A stretch of DNA of 64,000 nucleotides, taken from NCBI GenBank assembly GCA_938083195.1, contig CALKCK010000024.1, forward strand, positions 20,768 to 84,767, read 5' to 3'. Positions within the stretch are counted from its first letter, which is position 1. The number at the start of each line of letters is the position of its first letter. A program made the translations under genes and the position numbers. Positions 53,601-62,806 of the stretch are shown here, in pieces. This DNA comes from an uncultured Pirellulaceae bacterium. Lineage in GTDB: Bacteria > Planctomycetota > Planctomycetia > Pirellulales > Pirellulaceae. Under the pieces are notes generated by a model. That model was not told the DNA's origin. It made no database searches and worked only from the letters and a program-made list of their open reading frames with translations.

Positions 53601-53823
53601 CGGCGCGTGTTGATGCTGCGGGGCCATGGCAAAGAAAACAGTTGTCTGACAGGATGGGGCGAATGTCGCGATTGAAATCCAGCTTTTCTTCCGCCACAAG
53701 GTGTCCAGAAAACAAAAGACTCAGGAAGACGAATGCCGTTAAAATTCGCTTTGGTAAGGCGGGTAATGCAATCAGCGTTCCAGTTTGGTGTGCCAAAGAA
53801 GTGCCGGTCAAATCTAGATTCAT
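50608..53823 (-). CDS. PSCyt1/DUF1549/DUF1553 protein with inserted LamG domain
   Basis: About 1071 residues. A signal segment ([18 protein letters not shown]) precedes a planctomycete cytochrome domain with CFLCHGP. DUF1549 contains [19 protein letters not shown] and [11 protein letters not shown]. A LamG/concanavalin-like domain lies between it and DUF1553 (about 440-650; [20 protein letters not shown] and [18 protein letters not shown]). DUF1553 ends the protein ([21 protein letters not shown]). LamG domains bind carbohydrate or protein, which suggests a role in substrate targeting. The start at 53823 has GGAAGAG upstream. Divergent from a similar gene at 54259, which carries a discoidin domain instead. 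It is followed by its DUF1501 partner after 12 bases. Confidence 0.9.
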   Translation of the reverse strand: [1071 protein letters not shown]

Positions 53824-54258
53824 AAATCTCTTCCACAGGGTCGATCCGTTTTCCACAGTGCGTCAAAAAAAGTCAGCTTGCTAAAGAACGATTTGCATCT
53901 CGGGGATCATCGCTGAGAGCGAGAATGGAGCTGAAGACTGATTTCAATGCCTTTCCTATCCTAGTCAATTTTTCACTGCTCTACTGCTGCGAACAGCAAA
54001 AATTTAGATTGAAAAAAGCGGAATATCTTCTGGATTTCAGCAATTTGGATTCTGTTAAATCGTTTCGAGAAACACGGGGGAGGGTTTCGTTTGCTATCTT
54101 GTGAGGAAAACGAACGAACAAGGCTTGTATTGTTCTGGTTGTTTTTTTTACAAAAATTTTTACACAAACATACAGAGGTTGTGCAAGCCAAACAAAGAGA
54201 TCTGAGATATACTAAAATGATACTTGTTTTTAACCGCGGAATCGTGTGGATAAATTGG
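53824..54258. other. shared divergent promoter region of two PSCyt genes
   Basis: About 435 AT-rich bases between the two divergent PSCyt/DUF1501 operons, a likely place for a shared operator. TATACT at 54208-54213 may be a -10 box for the plus operon; a start of transcription there would sit too close to an upstream in-frame ATG at 54217, which supports the start at 54259. No clear inverted repeat is seen. Confidence 0.35.
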
Positions 54259-57200
54259 ATGCGGATCTTACTATTAACGCTCGTTTTTTTCTCTCAATCC
54301 GTCTGTGGATCTCTGGTCGCATTTGACGATGTCGATTTCAATCGCGACATCCGTCCGATTTTATCTGAGAAGTGTTTGCTATGTCACGGACCTGACCCCG
54401 AAGGACTAGAAGCTGGACTGCGATTGGATCTTCGAGAGGCGGCTTTGTCGGTACTCGAAAGTGATCTCATCGCGATTGTTCCGGGATCGCCCGAAGAGAG
54501 TGAATTGATTGCCAGGATTACGTCGGCGGATGATGATATTCGGATGCCTCCACCTGAACACGGTCAAGGGCTCAATGCGGAACAGATCGAAGTCATGACG
54601 CGTTGGGTAAAGGGGGGGGCGAAGTATGCCAAGCATTGGGCTTACGTCAAGCCAGAGCGGCCGGGGCTACCAGTGGTCGATCCCAGTTTGGCCAATTGGC
54701 CGCGGAATCCAGTCGATCATTTTACCTTGAACAGAATGAAGGAGCACGGGTTGTCGCCGTCGGCGGCAGCTAGTCGATATGCTTTAACGCGTCGCCTCTA
54801 TCTGGATGTGACGGGCTTGCCGCCATCGATTGAGGAAGTGGAGCGATTTGTAGATTCGAAAGACCCGAAGGCTTACGAGAATCTAGTTGATGAATTGCTT
54901 CAGCGAACAGCCTATGGAGAACATTGGGCTCGTAAATGGCTTGATTTAGCAAGGTACGCCGATAGTGCTGGGTACGCTGATGATCCCCCGCGAACGATAT
55001 GGGCTTATCGCGATTGGGTTATTAATGCCTACAACAACAATCTTCCCTTCGATCAATTTACGCGTGAGCAGATTGCGGGCGATTTGCTTCCATCGTCAAA
55101 TGATCAACAGAAAATTGCCACGGCGTTTCACCGCAATACATTGACCAATAACGAAGGAGGAACGCAAAACGAGGAATTTCGAAATGTAGCAGTGGTAGAC
55201 CGGGTTAACACGACGATGGCGGTATGGATGGGAACCACGATGGCCTGCGCTCAGTGTCACACCCACAAGTACGATCCCATCACGCAGGAAGAGTACTTTC
55301 AGTTTTTTGCTATATTGAACAACACAGAAGACTCGGATCGTCGCAATGAAGCACCCTTGCTAAGTGTGTTTACTGATCAACAGATAGAGAAGCAACGACA
55401 ATTAGAAAAACAAATGGTGGAGCTGACCTCGGAGCTAGATCGAAGTACTCCCGAGCTAGAGGCGGCGCAGCGCCGATGGGAGACGCGAGTCACGACGGAA
55501 TTCTCTTGGAATAAGTTGATTCCAAAATCGATCGTTCGCAAAAGTAAAAAAGCAGGTGAAGTTCTCAAGGACGGCAGTCTGTTGGTGACGACTGCGGCCG
55601 CTCAGGATGAATACACGATTGAAATTCCAGTGGGAGCAGATGCGAATAAAGTCCTGCACTGGTCGGCCATTCGACTCGATACCCTGCCCCACGAGCGTCT
55701 CAATCATTTGTCGAGTGTTGGGCAGAACTTTGTCATTACAGGGGTCAAGGCCGATTTGGTTCCGTTGGCTGAATCAGCTCCCAGTGCGAGGTTTGTTCGA
55801 ATTACCAATCGAGGGAACCAACAGATTCTGTCGCTTGCTGAAGTTCAAGTTTTTAGTGGCGGCGAGAACGTCGCTTCGCAAGGCACTGCGACTCAGCACT
55901 CGACCGAATATGATGGCCCACCTGAGTTAGCGATCGATGGAAATACGGACGGAACGTTTACTAATCATTCGGTCACGCATACGGCCACCGTAGATAATCC
56001 GTGGTGGGAGCTTGATCTCGGTTCTTCTTTCAAAATAGAACGAGTCAGTTTATGGAATCGTTTAGAAGTATCGGAGCGGTTGGCTGGATTTACCGTGGAG
56101 TTGTTGAATTCGGATCGACAGGTTGTCATGACCCGGCAGTTTGAGAATCCTCCCAAGCCTTCGTTGGATATCCCGACCAATCGCATCCGCAATATACAAT
56201 TCCAATCAGCTTTTGCTGATTTTAATCAGCCCGAGTTTGAGGCGGCGGACGTTTTGGCTGGAAAGAATGGTCCGCGCGATGGGTGGGCTGTCGGTGGTTC
56301 TGCGGATAAGCCGCATCAATTGACTTTAATTCCCAAAGTTGCGGTCAAGGTCGACGAGCCCTCGATCCTGCGAATTCGATTAGAGCAAAATGCACCCTAC
56401 GAAAATCATCTGCTTGGGCATTTTCAATTCAGCGCAACAGAAGATCAGGTAGCCATTGAACGCTCGAATATACCTGTTGAAATTATTCAAATTCTTGACG
56501 CGAGATCGGAACAGAGGACTGCCGAGGCGGCTGAGCAGTTGGCCAGTCATTTTCGCCACTACGTTGCCCCGTCGTTAAAACTTCAGCGGGAGGAACTCGC
56601 GAAAACTAAGGGGCAACTGGAATCGCTCAAGCCTGCAACCTCTGTGCCTGTTTTGCGTGAGTTAGCAGAAAACCGCCGGGAGACCCACTTGCAGCATCGA
56701 GGGAATTATCTCGACAAGGGGCAATTGGTGGAACCTGGATTTCCGGTCGTTTTTCATTCGCCAAAACCCGATGGTGTCCCCGATCGATTGGCGATGGCTG
56801 ACTGGTTGATTGATGCTGAGAATCCATTGACCGCCCGTGTGTTGGCAAATCGATATTGGGAAACGATATTTGGTCGCGGCATAGTTGTGACGAGTGAAGA
56901 GTTTGGTTCTCAAGGAGAACTGCCAACGCACCCTCAATTGCTCGATTGGTTAGCGACTGAGTTAGTTGAAAGTGATTGGGATGTTCGCCACCTTTTGAAG
57001 ACGTTAGTTATGTCGGCCACTTATCGACAAAGCGCTTTGCTGGATCGGGAACGGATTGCTGCAGATCCAGATAATCGTTGGTTGTCACGTGCGCCTCGGG
57101 TTCGCTTGAGTGCAGAAATGGTTCGCGATCAGGCTCTTTTTGCTAGTGGTTTGCTAAGTCGAAAGATGTTTGGTGCTCCGGTTAAGCCCCCGCAACCCAA

Positions 57201-57720
57201 TCTTGGTTTAAAGGCTGCTTTTGGAGGATCCACCGATTGGAAAACAAGTGCTGGCGAGGATCGTTATCGACGAGGTATTTACACGACGTGGCGGCGAAGT
57301 AATCCCTATCCTTCCATGGCAACTTTTGACGCTCCCAACCGTGAGGTCTGCACCGTTCGGCGAAATAGCACGAATACGCCGCTGCAATCGCTGGTCACGC
57401 TTAACGATCCCGTTTATGTCGAAGCGGCTCAGGCACTTGCCCGATTGGTGATGGCAAAAGAGGCGGAGGTCGAGTCACAGATTAAGTTGGGTTTTCGTCG
57501 GTGTTTGCTTCGACCACCGAGTACAAGCGAAGTTGCGGCTTTGATTTCCCTGCATAACGATGCGGTGTTGCGGTTAGGCAAACAGCCTGAAGAAGCCAAC
57601 AAGCTATCGTCAGATCCGCTCGGGCCTTTATCCGAGGGGATGGATTCTGTGCAGGCTGCGGCGATGACCGTGGTTTGTAACGTAATGCTGAATTTGGATG
57701 AAATCTTTTTGAAACGGTAG
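54259..57720 (+). CDS. PSCyt1/DUF1549/DUF1553 protein with F5/8 type C (discoidin) domain
   Basis: About 1153 residues. A signal peptide ([17 protein letters not shown]) is followed by the cytochrome domain with CLLCHGPD, then DUF1549 with [18 protein letters not shown] and [11 protein letters not shown]. A discoidin-like domain follows (about 510-630; [57 protein letters not shown]), a typical sugar-binding fold. DUF1553 closes the protein ([19 protein letters not shown]). ATG 54259 is preferred for the signal peptide; ATG 54217 and an earlier frame start are alternatives. The DUF1501 partner starts four bases after the stop. This is one of three PSCyt/DUF1553 proteins here, each with a different insert or none. 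Confidence 0.9.
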   Translation: [1153 protein letters not shown]

Positions 57721-57723
57721 CAT

Positions 57724-59184
57724 ATGAATCCTTATTTAAGTCAATTGAAAGATCGTACCAGGCGGCATTTCTTGTCAGCTGCCGGCGTGGGTGTTGGAGC
57801 GATTGCCCTGTCTTCATTGACTGGAGCGAGTGCATCGGCGGACATTCCAATCGATGCGATGCAGCCGATGGCCAGTAGGAAACCACATTTTCCGGCAAAG
57901 GCCAAGCGGGTAATTTATCTGCATTTGACAGGGTCGCCACCTAATCTCGATCTATATGATTACAAACCGGAACTGGTAAAACGGACGGGAGAACCCTGTC
58001 CAGATGAATTTCTAAAAGGGCGGACGTTTGCGTTTACATCGGGTGTACCTAAGCTGTTGGGAACACCTCGGAAATTTGCGCAGTATGGAAAGAACGGCAC
58101 TTGGCTTTCCGATGCTGTGCCAAATTTTCATGCTCCAGATATCGTCGACGAGATGTGTTTTGTTCACTCGATGAACACCGATCAATTTAATCATGCTCCT
58201 GCCGAATTGTTGATCTATACCGGTTCGCCGCGATCGGGGCGTCCGTCACTGGGGTCTTGGGCGACTTATGGACTGGGTACCGAGAATCAAGATTTACCGG
58301 GGTTTGTGGTTCTCATTAGTAGTGGAGTCCAACCGAATGGCGGTGCCAATTCATTCGGAAGTGGATTTCTGCCATCGGTGTTTCAAGGAGTGCAATGCCG
58401 TTCTAAAGGGGATCCCGTTTTATACGCTTCTGATCCGAAGGGGATGGATCGATCACTCCGACGACGATCACTAGATGCGCTGCGAGAATTGAATGAAATT
58501 CAAGCAACTGAAATGAAACATCCTGAAACACTGACTCGCATTGCTCAGTATGAGTTAGCCTACCGAATGCAAGATTCCGTTCCTGATGTCATGGACATCA
58601 CTCGGGAAACGAAAGAAACTCACGAGGCATACGGTGCAGTCCCAGGGAAGTCAAGTTTTGCGAATAACTGTTTGCTTGCTCGTCGATTGGTAGAGGGAGG
58701 CGTTCGGTTCGTGCAGTTGTTCGATTGGGGGTGGGATTTCCATGGAACGGGTGCTAACGAAGGACTCAAGGATGGCTTGACCAAAAAGATGGGAGCGACG
58801 GACAAACCAATCGCTGCACTGATCCGTGATTTGAAACAGCGTGGTCTCCTTGAGGATACACTTATCGTTTGTGGTGGTGAGTTTGGACGCACTCCTTTTC
58901 GAGAGGGTAGGACTTCGAAAGGAAATGTTTTGGGAAGGGATCACTACCCAGATTGTTTCACGATGTGGATGGCTGGGGGAGGTGTTAAAGGTGGCTACAA
59001 CTACGGGCAGACGGATGAACTCGGTTTTGGCGTGACTGAAAATAAAGTCCATGTTCATGATTTACAGGCAACCATTATGAAACTAATGGGCTTTAATCAT
59101 GAAAAACTGACTTATCGATTTCAGGGGCGAGATTATCGTTTGACGGATGTGCATGGTAGAGCGGTTGATGATTTAATTAGCTGA
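57724..59184 (+). CDS. DUF1501 protein, Tat-exported
   Basis: A 486-residue DUF1501 protein whose start is three bases past the stop of the PSCyt gene, so they are co-translated. Tat motif: TRRHFLSAAGVGVGAIAL. The core differs from the other two copies: YLHLTGSPPNLDLYDYKP replaces the usual GGPSHxD, so the second metal-site His is changed to Asn. GGEFGRTPFREGRTSKG and LGRDHYPDCFTMWMAGGG are conserved. It ends TYRFQGRDYRLTDVHGRAVD. The altered site could mean a different reaction or loss of activity. Confidence 0.9.
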   Translation: MNPYLSQLKDRTRRHFLSAAGVGVGAIALSSLTGASASADIPIDAMQPMASRKPHFPAKAKRVIYLHLTGSPPNLDLYDYKPELVKRTGEPCPDEFLKGRTFAFTSGVPKLLGTPRKFAQYGKNGTWLSDAVPNFHAPDIVDEMCFVHSMNTDQFNHAPAELLIYTGSPRSGRPSLGSWATYGLGTENQDLPGFVVLISSGVQPNGGANSFGSGFLPSVFQGVQCRSKGDPVLYASDPKGMDRSLRRRSLDALRELNEIQATEMKHPETLTRIAQYELAYRMQDSVPDVMDITRETKETHEAYGAVPGKSSFANNCLLARRLVEGGVRFVQLFDWGWDFHGTGANEGLKDGLTKKMGATDKPIAALIRDLKQRGLLEDTLIVCGGEFGRTPFREGRTSKGNVLGRDHYPDCFTMWMAGGGVKGGYNYGQTDELGFGVTENKVHVHDLQATIMKLMGFNHEKLTYRFQGRDYRLTDVHGRAVDDLIS

Positions 59185-59274
59185 AATCTGTTTTGCATCC
59201 TCTCGGAGTGATTCCTAGCTAGAAATATTCATACGTCGTTGGATTGTTTTGCGGATCACCTGTACGATGTCACC

Positions 59275-59853
59275 ATGGATGATGTTTCACGAATTCTAAA
59301 AGCCATCAATCAGGGTGATCAACTGGCAGCGAGCGATTTGCTTCCATTGGTTTATGCTGAGTTGCGGCGGCTTGCTGCAGCTCGGATGGCGAGAGAATCG
59401 GTTGGTCATTCTCTTCAACCCACCGCGCTCGTTCATGAAGCTTATCTTCGTTTGATCGATTCCAAGGATCCTCAAGTTTGGAATAGTCGCGGTCATTTCT
59501 TTGGTGCTGCAGCGTTGGCGATGCGACGAATTTTGGTCGATTCTGCGAGAAAGAAACAACGGATTGTACACGGCGGAGGCCGGCGAAAAGTTGATATGGA
59601 AAAATTGGAATTAGCCGATCCCAATGATGGTGAATTCCTGCTGGGGCTCGACGAATCGCTTGATCGCCTTGCGGAAACCAGCCCTGAAGCTGCCCAAGTG
59701 GTCAACCTTAGGTATTTTACTGGCCTCACAATCCGCGAAGTGAGCGAGGCGATGGATGTATCTGTCCGCACAGTTAATCGTCACTGGGTCTTTGCAAAGG
59801 CGTGGCTGTTTAAGGAACTCTCCAACGAACCAGAGTCAGCTGACGAGAAATAA
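59275..59853 (+). CDS. ECF-type sigma factor (planctomycete type)
   Basis: About 192 residues of the Sigma70_ECF group common in planctomycetes. Region 2 includes LLPLVYAELRRLAAARMA and HSLQPTALVHEAYLRLID, and NSRGHFFGAAALAMRRILVD follows. Region 4 is VVNLRYFTGLTIREVSEAMD with SVRTVNRHWVFAKAWL. The start is taken at ATG 59275. A Ser/Thr kinase gene follows after 86 bases on the same strand; such pairs are frequent in planctomycetes and suggest that the kinase controls the sigma factor or vice versa. No anti-sigma factor is next to it. Confidence 0.9.
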   Translation: MDDVSRILKAINQGDQLAASDLLPLVYAELRRLAAARMARESVGHSLQPTALVHEAYLRLIDSKDPQVWNSRGHFFGAAALAMRRILVDSARKKQRIVHGGGRRKVDMEKLELADPNDGEFLLGLDESLDRLAETSPEAAQVVNLRYFTGLTIREVSEAMDVSVRTVNRHWVFAKAWLFKELSNEPESADEK

Positions 59854-59939
59854 TTTAAATATATTTAAAGTACGTGGCACACTTTAAAACTGAACAACGC
59901 ACTGTAAAGTAGACAAGCAGTTTAATTATTCGATGATTC

Positions 59940-61685
59940 ATGGCTGGTGAACGATTGGGAACTGAAGAGCCTCAAGTAGAAAGCATTTTCAATGCAGCAA
60001 TGGATGTTTCCTGTCCTCGGGAACGTGCCACTTTGGTGGATCAATTGTGTAAACAAAATTTGGCATTGGCCAAAGAAGTTCACGGCTTAATAGACGCTTT
60101 AGCTCGCGCAGAGGGTTTTCTGGAAAATGTTGACCCAAACGATTCGCTGCCGATTGATCCCCTTACGATCTACGATGCGTCAGCTGAGGTAACCCAACGT
60201 CCTAGGTCTACAGCGGGTGGTTTGAGTCGAACGGGGGGCGATGAGATCCCATTTCGTAAATTTGGTGACTACGAGTTGATCGAAGTCATCGCGCAGGGCG
60301 GAATGGGAGTGGTGTACAAGGCAAGACAAATGCGGCTGAATCGCATCGTTGCGTTGAAAATGATTTTGACAGGTGCCTTTGCAGACGAAGAAGAAATTAA
60401 GCGTTTCTACCAGGAGGCAGAAGCCGCCGCAAAACTCGACCATCCTGGGATTGTGCCAGTTTATGATGTTGGCTGTTGTGATGGTCAGCACTATTACTCG
60501 ATGGCGTTTATCGAGGGAAAGAGTTTGGCCGCTCGAATCAAAGAATCTCCAATTGATCCTCGCGAGTCGGCGAAAATATTGTTGCAAATCGCACGTGCCG
60601 TGCACGTTGCCCATGAGGCTGGATTCATTCACCGCGACTTAAAGCCCGCAAATATATTGTTGGATGGAAAGAATGAACCACGGATTGTTGATTTTGGTTT
60701 GGCAAAAAGTTCCCGAGACGACAGTGATTTGACCCGAACGGGAACTGTGATGGGGACTCCCAATTACATGCCGCCGGAGCAGGCTACCGGCAGAAATAAA
60801 GAAGTAACCAACGCGTCAGATGTTTATTCACTGGGGGCTATCCTGTACACGCTCTTAACCGGTCAACCTCCTTTTGTTGCCGGTAATTCAACTGAGACGT
60901 TAATGCAGGTGTTACAGGATCACCCGCTCCGACCGCGAAATATCAAGGTGGGCATTCCCGTTGACCTAGAGGCAATCTGCGCAAAGTGCATGGAGAAAAA
61001 ACCGGCTGACCGCTATTCTTCTGCCGAGAATTTGGCTGCTGATTTGGAGCGGTTTTTGGGTGGAAACCCAATTCATGCTAAGAATGACTGGAGACGTCGG
61101 CTGAAAAGATGGGTAGCTAGAGAGCCTGTGTTGGCTGCTCATTTAGCACTCGTTCCAGTTCTTGCGGTTGCAGTCTTTTTTGCGACGGTTGTCTCTGTAG
61201 ATACAGACAATGGGGAGCGTTTGTCCGATTGCTTCGGATGGTCTGGTCAGTTGATGCTAAATATTTACGTTCTTGTGTCTTGGGGAGCGGCCGCAATCGT
61301 TCTGCAGAAGATACACAACCGATTTCGGTCGGAGAGTTTTGTTCCAACTATTTGGGCCGGCGTTGATCCAATTTTTCTTGCTGGACTTCTATGCTTGAAT
61401 TCCGAACCTCGAGGGATTTTGTTGTCCGCATTTCCTTTGTTGATTTTGGTAATTAGTCTGTTTCGACGTGTCGTTTTAATTTCCGTTGCGACCGTTTCTT
61501 CGTTGGTAGGTTTGGGATTGATCGTGTTTTACGGATTTCTAGAAGGAACTGTCGATGGCGAGTGGATTGACCAATCACTGAGCCATGCTTCCTACAATCT
61601 AATTTTTTCAGTCTGTGTGTTATTAACGGGGATTGTTTCCTGTTTGCAGGTCCATCGTTTGAATAAACACGCGCGTACGCGGTAA
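59940..61685 (+). CDS. Hanks-type Ser/Thr protein kinase with C-terminal membrane region
   Basis: A 581-residue kinase. The N-terminal 100 residues are acidic and helical. The kinase domain (about 110-375) has IAQGGMGVVYKARQ (glycine loop), ALKMILTG (ATP lysine), IHRDLKPANILLDG, VDFGLAKSSRDD (DFG) and GTPNYMPPEQATG. After a basic linker come about five membrane helices (about 400-575; LVPVLAVAVFFATVVSV, IYVLVSWGAAAIVLQ, LLSAFPLLILVISLF, VSSLVGLGLIVFYGFL, IFSVCVLLTGIVSCLQV). Unlike many planctomycete kinases there is no WD40 or TPR domain. It follows the ECF sigma gene and probably acts in the same pathway. Confidence 0.92.
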   Translation: MAGERLGTEEPQVESIFNAAMDVSCPRERATLVDQLCKQNLALAKEVHGLIDALARAEGFLENVDPNDSLPIDPLTIYDASAEVTQRPRSTAGGLSRTGGDEIPFRKFGDYELIEVIAQGGMGVVYKARQMRLNRIVALKMILTGAFADEEEIKRFYQEAEAAAKLDHPGIVPVYDVGCCDGQHYYSMAFIEGKSLAARIKESPIDPRESAKILLQIARAVHVAHEAGFIHRDLKPANILLDGKNEPRIVDFGLAKSSRDDSDLTRTGTVMGTPNYMPPEQATGRNKEVTNASDVYSLGAILYTLLTGQPPFVAGNSTETLMQVLQDHPLRPRNIKVGIPVDLEAICAKCMEKKPADRYSSAENLAADLERFLGGNPIHAKNDWRRRLKRWVAREPVLAAHLALVPVLAVAVFFATVVSVDTDNGERLSDCFGWSGQLMLNIYVLVSWGAAAIVLQKIHNRFRSESFVPTIWAGVDPIFLAGLLCLNSEPRGILLSAFPLLILVISLFRRVVLISVATVSSLVGLGLIVFYGFLEGTVDGEWIDQSLSHASYNLIFSVCVLLTGIVSCLQVHRLNKHARTR

Positions 61686-61714
61686 GCTCGAAATTGTGAG
61701 TTGGCGGTGTTGGG

Positions 61715-62611
61715 TTAGCCAGCGTATCGAGCAGGGATAACACCCGTGGCAGACACCTCGGCCATGAACAGATCACCGGCCATTGGTTGATTGGCCTTCG
61801 CCTCTTGATCCAGCCCAAATGAAGCCGTCGTGATTAACAATTGATTCATGTTAGGTCCGCCAAAAGCGCAGGCCGTAGGCGCAGTCACTGGAACGATGAC
61901 GCGTTCGCTTATTGACCCGTCGGACGGGTCAATTTTTGCCACACAACTACCGCCCCAAAATGCAACCCAGAGATGGTCGTCAGAATCGATTGCCATCCCG
62001 TCGGGAAATCCAAATCCTTCGGGGGCTTCGAATACATTTTGACGATTCTTGATTTCTCCAGTAAACGGATCGTAGTCAAACCGAGAGATTTGGCGAGTCG
62101 GTGAGTCGATGAAATACATGTAACGTGAATCCGAAGACCAGACAATTCCATTGGAGACACCAATTTGGGGACCTAGTCGTTCAATAATCTCACCATTCTC
62201 CTCCAGCGAATATAGTGACCCCGTAAACTGCTCCATATGGTTTTCAGTTCGCATGGTGCCCGCCCAGAATCGGCCCTGCGGGTCACATTTTCCATCGTTG
62301 AAGCGGTTCTCTGGAAGGTCGGATTCAGGATCTCCAAGGAATTTGGTTTCCTCAGTCGTAGGGTCAAATCGGGCAAATCCATTTTCAAGTGCGAGCACGA
62401 GCCCTCCTAATTGGCGCGTAACGACGGTGCCTGGCATTTGATCGAGTTGCCAAGTGCGATTGTCTTGGGAGGCTGGATCGAACAAGTGGAGTTTTTTCTC
62501 GACGATATCGATCCACCAGAATGCGTTTTTCTCCGGATCCCAGAGCGGTCCTTCGCCGAGAGTCGATTGAATTTTGAGAGCTTGCGTCGCCTTGATTGTT
62601 GGTATGAACAT
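61715..62611 (-). CDS. SMP-30/gluconolactonase-family protein
   Basis: A 298-residue six-bladed propeller lactonase. The metal-binding Glu is in STLGEGPLWDPEK, the Asn in FNDGKCDPQGRFWAGTM and GVSNGIVW, and the Asp in PDGMAIDSDDHLWVAFWGG. It probably opens sugar lactones such as glucono- or xylonolactone in the cytoplasm, since there is no signal peptide. ATG 62611 is used. It converges with the kinase gene, 29 bases apart. A sugar dehydrogenase partner is not adjacent; the substrate is inference from family. Confidence 0.9.
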   Translation of the reverse strand: MFIPTIKATQALKIQSTLGEGPLWDPEKNAFWWIDIVEKKLHLFDPASQDNRTWQLDQMPGTVVTRQLGGLVLALENGFARFDPTTEETKFLGDPESDLPENRFNDGKCDPQGRFWAGTMRTENHMEQFTGSLYSLEENGEIIERLGPQIGVSNGIVWSSDSRYMYFIDSPTRQISRFDYDPFTGEIKNRQNVFEAPEGFGFPDGMAIDSDDHLWVAFWGGSCVAKIDPSDGSISERVIVPVTAPTACAFGGPNMNQLLITTASFGLDQEAKANQPMAGDLFMAEVSATGVIPARYAG

Positions 62612-62806
62612 TTACGCCCAGAATTAGGGGTGTCTTGGATTGGGTAGATTAAGTCTAATGCCGCCGATAATTCTGGCATGTTTGGATTCCCGCTGCTACT
62701 GGAAATGGAACGGTTGTCGATGGAAAAGTTGGAATGTTTTTTCAGTTTTTCCAAAGACGACTGGCGCGGGTTGCCGGAGCGAGTTTAGCACAAGGAAACG
62801 AGTATA

